The notes under the pieces were generated by a model. The model saw only the letters and a program-made list of their open reading frames with translations, ran no database searches and was not told where the DNA came from. The position numbers and the translations under genes were made by a program. Shown here one piece after another: positions 1-11,930 of a stretch of DNA of 64,000 nucleotides; the first letter of the stretch is position 1; the number at the start of each line of letters is the position of its first letter. The DNA lies in contig KN817521.1 of the NCBI GenBank assembly GCA_000827495.1, forward strand, positions 620,001-684,000. The letters run 5' to 3'. Origin of the DNA: Hypholoma sublateritium FD-334 SS-4 (Eukaryota; Basidiomycota; Agaricomycetes; Agaricales; Strophariaceae).

Positions 1-1256
1 TGCGCCTTCAAACTTTAAGAATGCCGCTTACAAGATTTCCTCTGGAGCTATCTTCGTCTGAGTATGGCTGCAAACCATCCCAATGAGCTAGACTGATATT
101 TCATGTTACTTTAAGTTCCATCGCACAAAGAAAAGCACGATGAGCACGAACGAATTGACCAAGAATGTGCAGTGCCAGACTGGAAAAAAAATAGACATAA
201 ACACTAAAATTTAACAGTATAGCTGAACCGCGTACTGCAAAGTCGTGCCACAAGCCCAGCCCATACAAACGCCCCTAAGGCGTCTCCCCATAAATGCCCG
301 ATGACAGGTGGGCACACAAATCCGAAGAATAGGGCTAGAGGCACTTTAAGTACAAGTTAGACACCCTGTCAGAAATAGACCCTGGGTTGTAAAACCCACC
401 ATAATACTTGTGCTGAACTCGTACGACTGGAAGATAATTTGGATATCAAGCAAGCTTTTAAACCTCACATAAAGCGATAGATATATACCTGGATCATTTT
501 CTAGGTCGTCTCTTTCTATCAGTTCCATACGCTTATATGTTGGCTTGTAGAATATCCATCCCATATGCGAGTAAAAAAGGCCCTTTGTCGCAGCATATCT
601 GGAAGTGCATAAGATTTCATGGCGCTGATCTTTTTTAGAAAGAACGCACGGATCATGTAAAGGATCGTCGGTGAATCGCTTTCGTATCGTTGAAAGAATG
701 AGAAAATTTTGGGGCATATATACTAACACAACGCTTACATGGTGCAACCTGTGTCGCAGACACCTAGGCGACGATAAGAGTGAGGTGCACTGCAACGCAG
801 TTTACTGGATATTACTTACCACCACTTAAAAAGACATAAAGAAGTCAGCATGACGCGGGTTAGTACGCATACCAGTTTCAACTTTAGCCCACCTTTATGG
901 ATCCTTGGAAGGCCGAGGAGCCAAGAATGGCCAAAACAACGCGTACGCTGAGGGAGGCGCGAAAAGCTTTATGAGAATATAATCGATGGTAGCCGATGGT
1001 GATTCTACCATACGTTTAGAGGAGGATACTGAGCAATGCGAGATCTGAAGCCATAGTGGACATACCCAAAATCTGACAATTGCCATGTCATAAACCACAG
1101 AAGTAGCGTCTCCTTCCCGGCCGACCATGGCGGGATGTAGTACATTCCAACGAGAGCGGATACGTGAACAAGGGTAAAGAAAACCGCATTACCCCACCAT
1201 ATTTCTGGTCGAGCCTCTTTAGATTTGTGTCCAGGGATAATTGACGACACAGTCAT
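1..1256 (-). CDS. Delta-9 acyl-CoA (stearoyl-CoA) desaturase, N-terminal part; gene continues past the left edge
   Basis: This ER-membrane di-iron enzyme puts the first double bond into saturated acyl-CoA. Ten exons can be joined in frame: 1256-1066, 1004-893, 824-820, 763-739, 678-650, 598-489, 426-400, 343-236, 179-152 and 92-32, with the next 5' splice site at 31. The joined protein shows PEIWWGNAVFF, histidine box 1 in GYHRLYSHKAF, box 2 in CLRHRLHHRFTDDP, then YAATKGLFYSHMGWIF, DPVVRVQHKYY and NSLAHWDGLQPYSDED. The third histidine box and the cytochrome b5 tail usual in fungi would lie outside the window. The start at 1256 is the first ATG in frame with the conserved PEIWW block. Exon 3 is only 5 nt (TGGTG) and restores the K-W-W-C-L-R-H-R-L-H-H block. 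There is no frameshift. Identity is confident; the extreme N-terminus is less so. Confidence 0.9.
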
Positions 1257-1878
1257 AGTTTTGGGCTTGATGTAAACGAAGGTAGCAACCAGCAGCGAAG
1301 CCAGAAATTTTCCCTCGCTCGAGAATCAACGTAGTAGGAGCGAAGATGTCGACTCTTGATGGAACCAGGAAAAATGGTTTCCTGGAGGATTGGGGCGTAA
1401 CAAAGTGCAGCGCTTTGTAAAATGAGACACAAATCAATCAACACGGAACCGGCTGCGATCATCAACGCTCCCTCCATGGATAGTCATCGATGGACCGAAG
1501 CAGAAGACAGTGTGCCCCGAAGATGTTATCCCAGTAAAGTTCCATGCAAGACCAAGCCGCAGGGTCCACATAGTAATCTAGATTACACTTTCAATGCCGT
1601 GGGTGCCATTATTCCATTATTCCATTATTCGTCCAAATCAAGCGAAAGTACAGGCGAAAGCTGAGAATCTTGGCGCGATGTGATCCTCGCAGAGTTGAAG
1701 TCCTCGAGATCGGACATTCAGCTGGTGTGTCAAACAGCGAGAAATCCGGCCGCGCCGCCGCGCATCCACGAAATATGCGACGGTACCGGGAATGATCGCG
1801 TATTTTCGCGGGGAGGAATTGTTCCGTAAATTTAGTATTCGTCATACTTTCTTGTGGTATTTTTACGGAACGTAATCT
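1257..1878. other. Intergenic: desaturase upstream region and CutC 3' flank
   Basis: About 620 bases lie between the desaturase start and the CutC stop. Short open frames exist on both strands, but none has a recognisable domain or convincing splice structure. It should hold the desaturase promoter and the CutC 3' UTR. I see no repeat or RNA gene. Confidence 0.5.
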
Positions 1879-3075
1879 TTACTTTGCAACGGTGGCAACG
1901 TATTTTGCCCACAAGCTATCGCAAAGTTCTCTCACTTGTCTTACTTGTTCCTCCTGAGTGCGCCACACTCCCCATTCGGTATCGCGATCTATACCCATCC
2001 CCATGTCATCTCTTTTGAATGCTATATCGTCTATGACCCACTTTCCTCCACTGAGATGGATTTCTCGGAGGCCCACGGGCAACAGGGCTTCCAGCAATGG
2101 GGGTAGAGTTTGTCCATTGATGCCCGAGCCAGGCATGATGGTTAGACCCCACATATCCCCCACGAGCATGTTTCTCTCCTCTAAGAGTTTTTTTATGATA
2201 GCCAATCCTTGTGGGGCACTCCTCCTCTGCCCACTACAAGTGGCGAAGTCAATTGATTGGGCGCTTAGATTACCAATGGCCATGATCGACCTGCACTTAC
2301 CTTGTCAAGATCCGCGAAATTCCTCCGATATTGGTAATGTCAGCCATGGCTGCATTGGAGATTTATATTATAATTCTCCAGAAAGAACGAGAAAAACTCG
2401 CCTTCAATGGGATCTTGCGTCATGTCAAATGCTCGGTGGAAACAGACTAAAATAATCAGTAAATTCGATGCACAATGTTGAAAATTAGCTTGTAGTTATA
2501 CCCTCCAGTGGCAGAATTTCGTCGACAAGGCTATTTATTTAAACACATATATGAGCATAGGCTGAAAGTATGACAGGGAAATATATGTTACATCTTCATA
2601 GATTCGATATCAACGCGACCGTCCTTGGTCAAGGTGCCGACAACAAATCCACGAACACCACCCGCCTCCTTGAACGCTCGGATGTCCTCCACCATGACTG
2701 CGAGCTCATTCGACGAGTACAGAAAGTCCCCAACGCGTGGACGGATCATCACCTTTTGAAAAATTAGGGCATTAGCTTAGCATTAGCTTTGTGAATCATC
2801 GATAACACAGGCCCAAGCCAACCATCAATGGCAGATCGACCGCCTTCTGAATTGATTTGACGAGACCTAACGTAGCTGTGGTTCCACCGCCTGCTCCCAG
2901 ATTTGAGCACACTTCTAGTCTGTCGGCGCCAGCTTTGGTGGCACTTCATGAGGAGATGTTCATAGACAAGGTAAATACAGAGTTAAGAGCGAAAACTTGC
3001 AGTCACCAACGTGATGGCCGATTCTACAGAGTCGACACAGACTTCAACAACCAAAGAGTCGGGAACAATGGACAT
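1879..3075 (-). CDS. cutC: CutC family copper homeostasis protein
   Basis: TIM-barrel protein of the CutC family, linked to copper tolerance in bacteria and conserved in eukaryotes with an unclear biochemical role. Seven exons (3075-3011, 2943-2823, 2752-2592, 2530-2502, 2446-2402, 2349-2301, 2233-1879) give 274 residues, the usual family size. Hallmarks in order: VVEVCVDSVESA near residue 10, AGADRLEVCSNLGAGGGTT, VMIRPRVGDFLYS, the FHRAFDMTQDP block, ISRILTSGQ, then IMPGSGI and EIHLSGG near the C-terminus. The fifth intron (2401-2350) starts with GC rather than GT; no GT site keeps the frame there. The gene is divergent from the CCCH protein at 3371, with 295 bases between the two start codons. 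Confidence 0.9.
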
Positions 3076-3370
3076 GTCGTCGGAAACAGATGCAGTCAGT
3101 TGCCAGAGAGCCGGAGGAGGAATTTCTATCGCCAATTTCAGTCAAGGGTCAGATCATGTGATGGATTCAGAATCAGTTCGCGACTCTTGTTGCACTTCCG
3201 TTTCGGCTAATTTAAAGTTAGAAAAACTTGGAAAGAACACTGACATGCTTCACCAGGGACGCTCTCTATAAATCTGCATCGGTGGCCTGCGGCACAGATA
3301 CCCACTGCTAATTCCACTCCAACTTATTCTCATTCCAAACACTGGCAGACCGTGGGCGGATTTACCAGAA
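3076..3370. promoter_or_regulatory. Shared bidirectional promoter region, CutC and CCCH protein
   Basis: These 295 bases separate two start codons pointing away from each other. An open frame crosses the CutC first exon into this region on the + strand, but it has no known domain and looks like chance. No clear TATA box was seen. Confidence 0.5.
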
Positions 3371-5636
3371 ATGCCCAATATTCGTTGCAGGGTACGTATT
3401 CTTTCGGCCACCGGCTTTTTAAATATTCAGTCTGCCATCCTTCCTGCAGTTCTACGATGATAGGGGGAATTTGACCGTGAAGTCGCATGAACCCGAAATG
3501 TGTCGATTTGTCCACCCAGGCACGAAAGCTTGGGACACTGCTGTTGTTAGCCGCCCGGGTCCACGACGCACCGATTTTCCCCTGTCCTCACGATCCTCCG
3601 ATGGGCCTTCGACATCATTCAGGGCCAGTGCATCTGGAAGCACAAAGTCTCGAGACAATTCTTTCGACTGGAACCATCCGAAAGGCACTTCAGGCTGGGG
3701 TAACAATGATGCTTCAAAAGACTGGGGAACATCTGAGACAACCCTCAACAAACCTCCCGCCAATGCAGCAGCTGGTCAGTCTTCATGGGCTGATGCGATT
3801 AACAGCGTCCCCGATGAAACTCCTGGATGGGGATCGACCAGTTCTTGGGCCTCACAAGGAGGAGGTTGGGGTAATGCCACTGAAGATACAACACAAAAGG
3901 AAGGACCATCCGCCAGTGTTCGAGGGAAGGAAAAGAGTACACGGGACAATGCAGGACCCAGCTGGGCCGATGCAATCAGTGGAAATTTTGATCGAGATCG
4001 ACTCAACAAAGGGAAAGGCCCTGATGTTGTCATGGAAGATCCACCACCACCGGTGCCGTTCATAAACCCACCTCCTTCATTTGCTTCGCAGGCATCATAC
4101 AAAAAACGAAACCCTGACCCCCCCAGGTCAAACGAGGCACCAGTGGATCGCAGTCGCACAGAATCTTTCTCCCCGACTTCTCCTACCCAACCAATAGCCT
4201 CCGATACACCGAAGCTTCCTTCTACGATGCCTAAATTCAAGACTTTAGCCTCTATGTCTTTTTTTGATGGTACAGGAAACTCAGAGGGCTCTCAGGGTGG
4301 GTCCTCAGTATCTTTACCCTTTAAAGGGTACACAGGACGCGTCGCCTGGTTCAAAAAGGTTGTTTTGTGAGTTGTATTCACGACTTATACTATGATATGC
4401 CTTACAATCAATTTTTAGACACATGCAAGAAGCCGTCATGTACCAAATTATGTGCATACGTGCTGAAGCTGAAGCTGCCCGGTGGAAACAAACATGTCAG
4501 AATTCGGCAATCTATGCACGCCCAACAGTCAGGGCGCGAACTATCATCGAGTCGCAACAACACCGATACGCACAGAAAGTGAGCATCGCACAAACAAAGC
4601 GAAAGCAAGCGCTTGAGGAGCTCGCCAGACTCCCGGGACGCGCTTTAAGCAGCAGGTCGGACAACTCTGCAGAACAAGATGATCCCACAAAGACAAGGGA
4701 AATTGTTGAAGGGTACATAAAAGAACTCAAGGAGTGGTTCCAAGACCTAGACCTCCACAAACGCATTGTCATGGCCAAAGACGAGGCACCTGGGGCTACA
4801 CCAAAACCAGTTTCTGCCCAAGAAGGTCAACCAGAAAAGCAATCACCCGAAGATGATACATTTTTAGGTGGTCTTCTTGAAAAAACAACGTGGACATGGG
4901 GAGATCTTAAAACGGCTCTTCGCCTGATTGAAACGTCTATCGAAGACACCACAGAACGTGTCTACACCAAGAAGTACACCCAAACCGACGACTCTGAGGA
5001 GCATATCATCAAACTCGCCTCACAATTAGCGCCTTCCATGCCTCATTCTTTGCCAGTGAACGCCTTCGACGAAGACATACAACTTACAGATTTTAGTGTT
5101 GACGAAGTTGGGACAAATATCCAGTCAGAGGCTGATAAAGCCGCAGTAATCTTCTCACAAATTGATGGCCTCAAGAAGGAGATCGAAGCGTTGAGGTCGG
5201 AAAGATCAAGGATTGAGGCATTTTGTGAAACAGTATGTGCTTGCGTTCATAACATAACATACCCACAACACTAATACCTTTTCAGATGGAAGCACAATTT
5301 TCTGAGTTCGAGCGTTGCAGCCAAGCTGATGACATGAATATCCGAGAATTAACCGAGCAGATCAAGAATCTCCACCTTCACAAGCGTCCATCGGCCGCCT
5401 CGGCACCGCTGTTGCCCACCAAGATCGAGGACCATCTTGGACATATAGAACCTTTCGTTCTCCAGATTGTGAGGGATGAATTAGAGATCATTTCCCAAAA
5501 CTTGGTTTTGCGCTGCTCCGAGAACCAGGCGAAAGTGGCTGAAGAAGTCAATGTCATGCTCCAGCCGGTTCTTGAATCTACTGCACAAATCAGTCAAATA
5601 TACCAACCGACAAACACAGTGCAAGCTGGCCCATGA
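3371..5636 (+). CDS. CCCH zinc-finger-like coiled-coil protein
   Basis: Function not known. Exons 3371-3391, 3450-4366, 4419-5232 and 5286-5636 give 700 residues. The 21-nt first coding exon joins to give a short N-terminal Cys/His unit: MPNIRCRFYDD, then EMCRFVHPGTKAW, spaced like a divergent CCCH finger. The next 300 residues are low-complexity, rich in Ser, Pro, Gly and Trp, with repeated SWADAI and WGSTSSW/GGGWGN motifs. The second half is charged and helical, consistent with coiled coil: EAEAARWKQ, a long EELARLPGR to EWFQDLDLH stretch, and IDGLKKEIEALRSERSRIEAF. A nucleic-acid-binding role is possible from the finger but unproven. The start was chosen because the short exon supplies the first Cys; an upstream start cannot be excluded. 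Confidence 0.65.
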
Positions 5637-5896
5637 CCGTCATGTTTATATTTTGTAATGTATTTGCATTTTAATTGCTTGTGTCTCATGTTCATAGTAC
5701 CTTTTGAGCCTTACATGTGTACTTATTCTATACCATAACTCTGTACAATACGTTCTTCACTATCGCTTGACCACTCATTTCTCCAGTAGTTCACCGCTTG
5801 CCCATTGACGGGTATGTAACCAATTTGAATGTACAATACAAAGATGAAATGCACAGGAAAGCAGCAAATAAAAGTCCCCTTTGAGTCGCCAAATAT

Positions 5897-7874
5897 CTAC
5901 GGTAATGCAACGGTATCAGCAACGGTATCAGCAAACTTCGAAATATGTCCAAGCGGCACGTCGTCATCATCCTCGTCGGTGTCAAAGTCCCCTTCAACCT
6001 GTGGAATATACCGCAGATATCGGTCAGGTTGTTCGCCCAGGCTTTCGAGATATTCACGCAGCATCTGTTCGCGACTCTCTGGGCGAATTTCGTATCCTTC
6101 CGAACCTCTTCTAACACGGACTTTTGACGACGGGCCATCATAATCCTCGTCATCGGAGCTCTCGTAACAGGGTTGGGATTGTTGCGTTGAATATTCTTCT
6201 TGATAGTTAGGATGGTACGGAGGTAGGGAAGATGCACCAGGAATAGGTGGCCGTCGCCGTCTCATGTTGACGGAGCCGCGTAGCGCAGTATTCGACGGGT
6301 GAAGATCGGGATTCAAAGAACCGTCCGCAATTGTCCAAGGAGATGCATCGTCAGAGATATTAACGGCTTCGTCTGCTGAATCCGAGTCCAATTCGGCAGG
6401 GGGCAAAATTTCTCCTGCGAAATTAAGCATGGTCAGTTATCCCTCTGGCAGCTTATGAAACCAGAAGCTTGGGCTAAGCGATAAGATGAGCGCTTACATA
6501 CTTCTCATAAATTTGTCCGCTTACAAACAAGGTATATCACGCGAGGTGTGCGATAGCCTCGTCCCGCCTCACTGTGTTTGAACGGGAAAGAGATATGAAC
6601 TCACCCTCCGCATTCGAGAGGCTGTATTTAAGTCCCGTTCCGGGAGTCGTTGTTGGACAACACCACAAAACAGGACGTGGACCGAGGATGGATTTTATGT
6701 TGCTTATTGCCCCAAGATCCTGTATTAAACGACGATGTTCAACAATAAGGATGAGAAAGCGTGAATTGAACATACATATGCAGACTTAATCTAATTGAAT
6801 AGAATGATGAACGAAATGAGTTATGAACTTGGATAGATGTAGAGGCACACACCTCGCGCGCCCTTCCCTTCTTGACCATTATGGAGCGTTTATCTTTCTC
6901 CCATCCTTCAATTGTAGTTGAATTGCCCAACAAACTATAGATGTGATATATGCTACAAAGATAGGTGAGAATAATCTCTCTAATAAACAAAAGTGCAGTA
7001 AATACCTGAAAATGCCCACGGAGAGCAAGACAGGGACACATGCAACATAGTTCATTATTAGCATTACAAGTTCGACAGTAGATGGTTCGTCCTAGAGGGG
7101 TGGTGAGGGTTGAATTGAGGTCAATAAGACTCTGAAAAATGCTCACCCAGTAGGTACTATTATTAGAGTAGTAGAATACTCGTTTCGTAACCATTATGAG
7201 GTGATACGAACACGCGAGGTCCACGAAGAAAAGAAAGCGAATGAAATGTCCGTAATTGAAGTGGCCGACGCAGTTGTTGATCCAGGGGCAATGGTGGTCT
7301 AAATTAATTACACGTTCAACGGTTTACGCCGATGCGACAGTTGACCAGCCACATACCCATCCTTAGAACACATCTAAAAAAGAAACATTTGTGAGTTAAG
7401 AGATATTTCCTTGTTGGATGTACGCACCGATTGCATTGCCTGCAGTGATGAGCTCGAGGAGGTTTATAGTTGTTGCACATACGACAGAACCGTAAAGCTC
7501 CAGTTAACTTCTTTACTTCATAACCGTCCGTATGCGTGTCGGGTTTCTACGATTTAGGTGGTTTAGCGCAGAGAGGGGGGAAATGGTTGGCCCAGACGCA
7601 CCCAACCATTGGGCACGCGCCCTGGGTCGGTGAAGACGCATAGAAAGTAATTCCAAAGCAATAGGCCCACAAGTATGCTATGCATTTACTGGTTATTAAG
7701 TTGGCTGGCGAGGGAGGAGAATACTGACTTGAAGGGCAGCAAGAGAGTAATTAGCTCAACCGAGAGCACACTTCCATACCACGGCCAGATAATGAATATT
7801 TGGGATGAATAAGCGATGAAAGATATTAGACAAAGAACGAAATTAACGATGAGACGGCCAAGGAACGAAGACAT
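5897..7874 (-). CDS. pfa4: DHHC palmitoyltransferase, PFA4-like
   Basis: S-acyltransferase that adds palmitate to cysteines of ER/Golgi proteins. Ten exons (from 7874: ..7729, 7677-7602, 7546-7428, 7373-7357, 7298-7147, 7091-7006, 6952-6853, 6784-6776, 6719-6605, 6414-5897) give 445 residues. The N-terminus has two membrane segments ([20 protein letters not shown] and a second before FTDPGRVP). The Cys-rich domain follows: [19 protein letters not shown], then [20 protein letters not shown] with the catalytic DHHC intact, then further membrane segments ([34 protein letters not shown]), [12 protein letters not shown], and a C-terminal [11 protein letters not shown] block typical of fungal PFA4. 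A 9-nt exon at 6776-6784 encodes Ser-Ala-Tyr. ATG 7928 is in frame 18 codons upstream; 7874 fits the family length better. Confidence 0.9.
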
Positions 7875-8002
7875 AAGCAGTGGAATGAGAGAGGCGTTGA
7901 AGACCCTCGGGCTCGGAAGAGCCGTCATACGCGTGCCGGGCAACAACCCCCGAACGACACAGAGGCAAATACCATTATTTCTTGTCAGCCCGGCCCACGG
8001 CG
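7875..8002. promoter_or_regulatory. Compact bidirectional promoter, PFA4 and mitochondrial protein
   Basis: Only 128 bases separate the two start codons (74 if PFA4 starts at 7928). Both genes must share promoter sequence here or have transcription starts inside each other's 5' region. Confidence 0.5.
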
Positions 8003-9210
8003 ATGCAAGTCCAGCGCGCCATGCATCGCGTCGCGTCGAGCCGTCCTGCTCTGCCATCCTCTGTCTCTCACTCAGTTAGGTCCTTCTCTACCCCTCCGCC
8101 CCCTCCTCCTGCCCCACCCAGGAAGCCTGTTCTGAAATGGGGGGACGTTCTCATTCGTGAGTTTTAACAACGGATAGCCATGTCCCCAAGTGGGAGCTTA
8201 TATGTTGTGCAGCCAGTCGGCAGGAAGTGAATAAAATCAAGGCAAAACGCGAGACTGACATATCCTACTTGAAATTTGAAAACCAGAATAGCTTAGCTGC
8301 TCGACTGGCCCGTCCGACCATCGACATAACCCTTGCGCGGCAGCAAGCCCAGGCAAAAGATGAAGGACTCGAGGGTGTACCTAAGTCAAACGACGAACAA
8401 ACTCTTCCCTCAGAAAGCGTGAAATCTGAAACTCGCCAGCCTTTTGTGCCTCCTACACTAACTCCGTCAGTGGCCAATACAATCGAACACATGATCAGCG
8501 TACGACGGGAAGAACGCCTTCGGCGCGAAAGCGCGAGCCTAGCGCTGAAGCAGAAGCAAGCAGAAGCAAGACAAGCAAGAGAGGAAAGAGAACGGGAAAG
8601 ACTGCTGAACAAGCAAGCGAAAGCCCAGTCAGCCATTGAAGAATCCTCCGAACAAGAGATTGCCACGCCTGCTGTCGATACAGATGCCGCTGAGCGTCGT
8701 GCGCGCATCTCACAGATGGCCCAGGACCTCGCGGCAAAACGAAGGCAAGAACGTCTACTTCGCGAAACACGCAGCGTGACATCCTCAAATACAAGCCATG
8801 CAAACAATAAGCAACCTTCTCATCGAGCTGGAAAGAAGTCAAATCGCCAGTCAACAGAAGTGATAGACTTCGAACCCGAAGAAGAAATTGATTCTTCTAT
8901 GTACGGCGGTCCTGCCTTGACCGGGCCTGAACAAATTTCGGAAAACCTCTCAGAAGTATATCGACCAGCTGCGGAAGCCTACAAGACATCTGCTGACCTC
9001 CAAATTGGCCGCATCCGTGGGGGAACTTATGATGCGTATGTCCCATCCCCTGTAGCGTCGTCGTACGCAATTCCGCCACATCAACTTGGTGCTGTCCGAC
9101 TTGCAGAGCAGGCCTTGTCGCACCAACGAGACATAGGCCTTGCTTCACGAGGCTACACTGTTGACTTAGTCGCCGCAGCGTTGAAGCCGAAGCCCGTGGT
9201 TAAGAAATGA
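8003..9210 (+). CDS. Predicted mitochondrial protein, unknown function
   Basis: Not recognised. Two exons (8003-8156, 8213-9210) encode 383 residues. The first about 35 residues are rich in Arg, Ser and Ala without acids ([15 protein letters not shown] through [11 protein letters not shown]), like a mitochondrial targeting peptide, followed by a proline run. The middle has a long charged helix ([47 protein letters not shown]) likely to be coiled coil. The last 110 residues are more ordered in composition ([39 protein letters not shown]) and may hold the conserved part. It is divergent from the palmitoyltransferase with a very short gap. Confidence 0.7.
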
Positions 9211-9432
9211 TTTCTTTGGTGTATTACCAGTGATCTACGCTTCAAGATATATTTAATGGAGGCGGATCAAAAGATACATAAATTGAATAAAGTAAGGAAA
9301 CCGCTTGTCGAGCGCGAAAATTATGGTGAAAGAACAAATTTAATAAAAAGCATGGTCAATCAAGGAAGGTAGGGGCGACGAGTGTAAATCACAGGACTCG
9401 ATGCTTTCGAGTTACACGTATCAAATTGACAT

Positions 9433-11930
9433 TCACCATTCTAGTTCTTCATCTTCGTCGTCCCTAGAACGAGACAGCACTCTGATACCGACACCTGGCA
9501 CTGATTCTGGTTCAGGAGGTGGAGAACTTCCGGGCTGCTCAGGCTCATTTTCCGTTTCCATTGGTTCATCTCGTGCTTGATCTCCATTTTTGTCTGCCAC
9601 AGCCTGCGGTATCTCAAGTTGGGGAGTCGCTTGCCGAACAGGTTCTTCGGGCTCCAACCCGTCGGATGTCGCAGCGATCACAGGTCCTTCGTTGTCCACC
9701 TGTGGCTCGAGGTCTTCCACATGCTGAGCGCTCTCTTCGACATCGTGCTCAGTAGTATCCGCAAGTTGAGTTTGAAGCTCCAGCTCTGCATAGTTATCTG
9801 GAAGAGGTATCACAGGTTCCTCGTCGTCCGGGTAGTGCATCCACTCCGGGATTTCAAAGTCGTACTGATGGTCTCTGAATGAAGGCGTTGGGATACCGAA
9901 TGAAGTATTATGACGTTTTTCGACATTCCTTTTCGCGCCTTCACTCCGAATAGCGGCCATCATAAGGAAGCTAGTAGTTCGTACTTCTTCTCCGGTTGTG
10001 GAGGATATATAAACTTGGGATTGCTGTCCTCTGGGACCGCTTTTACCAGGTTTACGATATGGGCGGCCCGACAGGGTTAGAGGGACTGCCTGTGGGCTCG
10101 GCGGAACAGAGGGCGTGTGCTGAGTCTGCGAGTAGGTTGTCGACTGTGCGATCGATTGCGCACGCGCCTTAAGAGACGCTTTCCTCTGCCGCTTGTTGGG
10201 CCGGACAGAAATCGATTCTTCAGGTCCAGGAGACGAGACTAGCGCTGCTTCTGACGATGGGTGTTCGGTGTAGAAGACTGTGTGAAGCTCTTTGTGACCA
10301 TTACTTGGAGACAGTGTTGTTGAGCTTATTTGCTGCATCCTAGTAGCATGTTCTCTGGCTTCCGGCGACAGTGCATTTGATTCTAGCATCCGGGCGTTGT
10401 CTTGCTCGTTGACCTTCACATCCTCTTCAGGAGCCTCTAGCTCATCTGCGTGGTTGTCTTCCTCCTCCGAAGATACCTTCTCTGATTCTCCGTCATCAGC
10501 AATCTGAATTTTGGTGGGACGCGCGCGAATAATTCGTTTCGAAACTTTTGCGGTTGGTTGGTCCTCCAATTCGGCGCTGTCAGTTTGCGGGACGTGAGAA
10601 TCATTCTGAGCACGCTTTTTACCATTCGTTTGACGCGTGGAAGCCGGAAACTTGGTTGATATTCCTCTTGACGAAGTGACAGGGATTTCGGGGGCCGCGA
10701 CGATTGCTGGGGGTGATAACGAAGCACCCTCCGCTTCAGGCGTTTCCATTTCAACATCGACGATGGGGCTAGAGATTGAGGACGTCTGGTCCTGAGGTGG
10801 TAAAGATGTCGAAATGCTTCTTTGAGCCGCCCGAGCCTTACGATACTCTATGAGATTCCACCCTTTAGGCTTCTTTGGCGGCTTTGTGGCAGCGGGGGAA
10901 GACGCCGGAGTGGCAGAGAGACTGGTCCGTGCAGGAAGACGAAACTTGATGCTTTCGGGGTCTTTCCTCGATGGGCCAGCGTGTGCGATTCTCTCTGTTT
11001 CCGACTCGTCGTCTCCAGGAGCTTTGTCGACTATCGACACGTCCTGGGTTTTGCGAGCCCGGTCCGAAGGAAGGAGGTAACTATACCGCTTCTCCAGACT
11101 GATTGCATGGTCCAACATTTCCCTCTTCCGCCTTTCACCTTCAATTTGCTCGAAGGTGGTATGAGCTTGAGCAATGCCGGCGGTGTCTGCGTTTTCCGTG
11201 TCTGTATTCAGTTCCTCTTGCTGGGGGACGGCCAAGAATCCCGAGGCGGTAGGAGTCATAAAGGCAGAGCTGTCCGTTGCACGCAGCTGGTCTATCCTTT
11301 CCTTGAGTTTATAGTGTTCGTGCTTCAGCTTCTCTTTCTCTCGAAGACGTTGGCGCTTTTCGAAGGTCTCGAATTTTTTGTGTCTTTTCTCGTACGCAGC
11401 GTCTGATGTTTCGGCGCTTTCCTACATATCACAGAGGGAAGTTCAAGTTAGCAGCGGGTAATGGAAGTTGTTAAACACATACATCCTCAGCCCCTCGCGG
11501 TCGAAAGCGCCCCCCTACGCTAGACGAGTCCGGAATAGGCCAAAACTCGGGGGTTTGAATGATCTCTTGTTCTCGAAAGGCCTTGAGCACCTCCGGGCGA
11601 TCGAAGTAGCGGTCATTTGCGACGGTATTGATGCTGATAGCGGATTCGCTGCTCGCGCTCGACTTCCCCGAAAACTTGCTTGAGTTCGTAGTAAGAACGA
11701 ATATAGTGTCCTCTGGAATCAGGGGCTCAGTTTCCACTGTGGCATTGCATTGAGTGAGAATGAGGAGGAGGTAAGGCAGAGACACGTTGAGGCGTACGTT
11801 TGCGTTTGTAACTCTCGAGAATTATGACGTCCACATCGCAGGTACCCACTCCGGGCCCTCCGCGTTTAGAACGCGAAGGATTCTGGCGCCGGCCTTGGCC
11901 ACTCGCCGTGGATGAGGCAGGAGGATCCAT
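9433..11930 (-). CDS. PEHE-like domain nuclear protein (MSL1/KANSL1 type), tentative
   Basis: Exons 11930-11798, 11736-11483 and 11421-9433 encode 791 residues. The N-terminus is basic, then comes a fairly ordered block (DVDVIILESYKRKLETEPL, DTIFVLTTN, DRYFDRPEVLKAFREQEIIQ, PEFWPIPD) ending in an acidic-to-basic helix with SDAAYEKRHKKFETFEKRQ followed by REKEKLKHEHYKLKERI. That helix resembles the RH..x..E..EKRR pattern of PEHE domains, which bind MOF-type acetyltransferases in animals. The remaining 500 residues are low-complexity and acidic, with basic patches such as RKPGKSGPRGQQS, and end in SRSRDDEDEELEW. Nuclear and chromatin location is inferred. It could also be an unrelated coiled-coil protein. 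Confidence 0.6.

Noticed and set aside
93..151. Apparent frameshift in the desaturase before LAHW
   Set aside because: Using the donor GTTCGT at 151 and the acceptor after ATATCAG restores NSLAHWDGLQ in frame, so no mutation is needed.
3011..3271. A + strand frame opposite CutC exon 1
   Set aside because: The reverse strand encodes the conserved CutC N-terminus here, and the frame cannot be joined to the CCCH protein.
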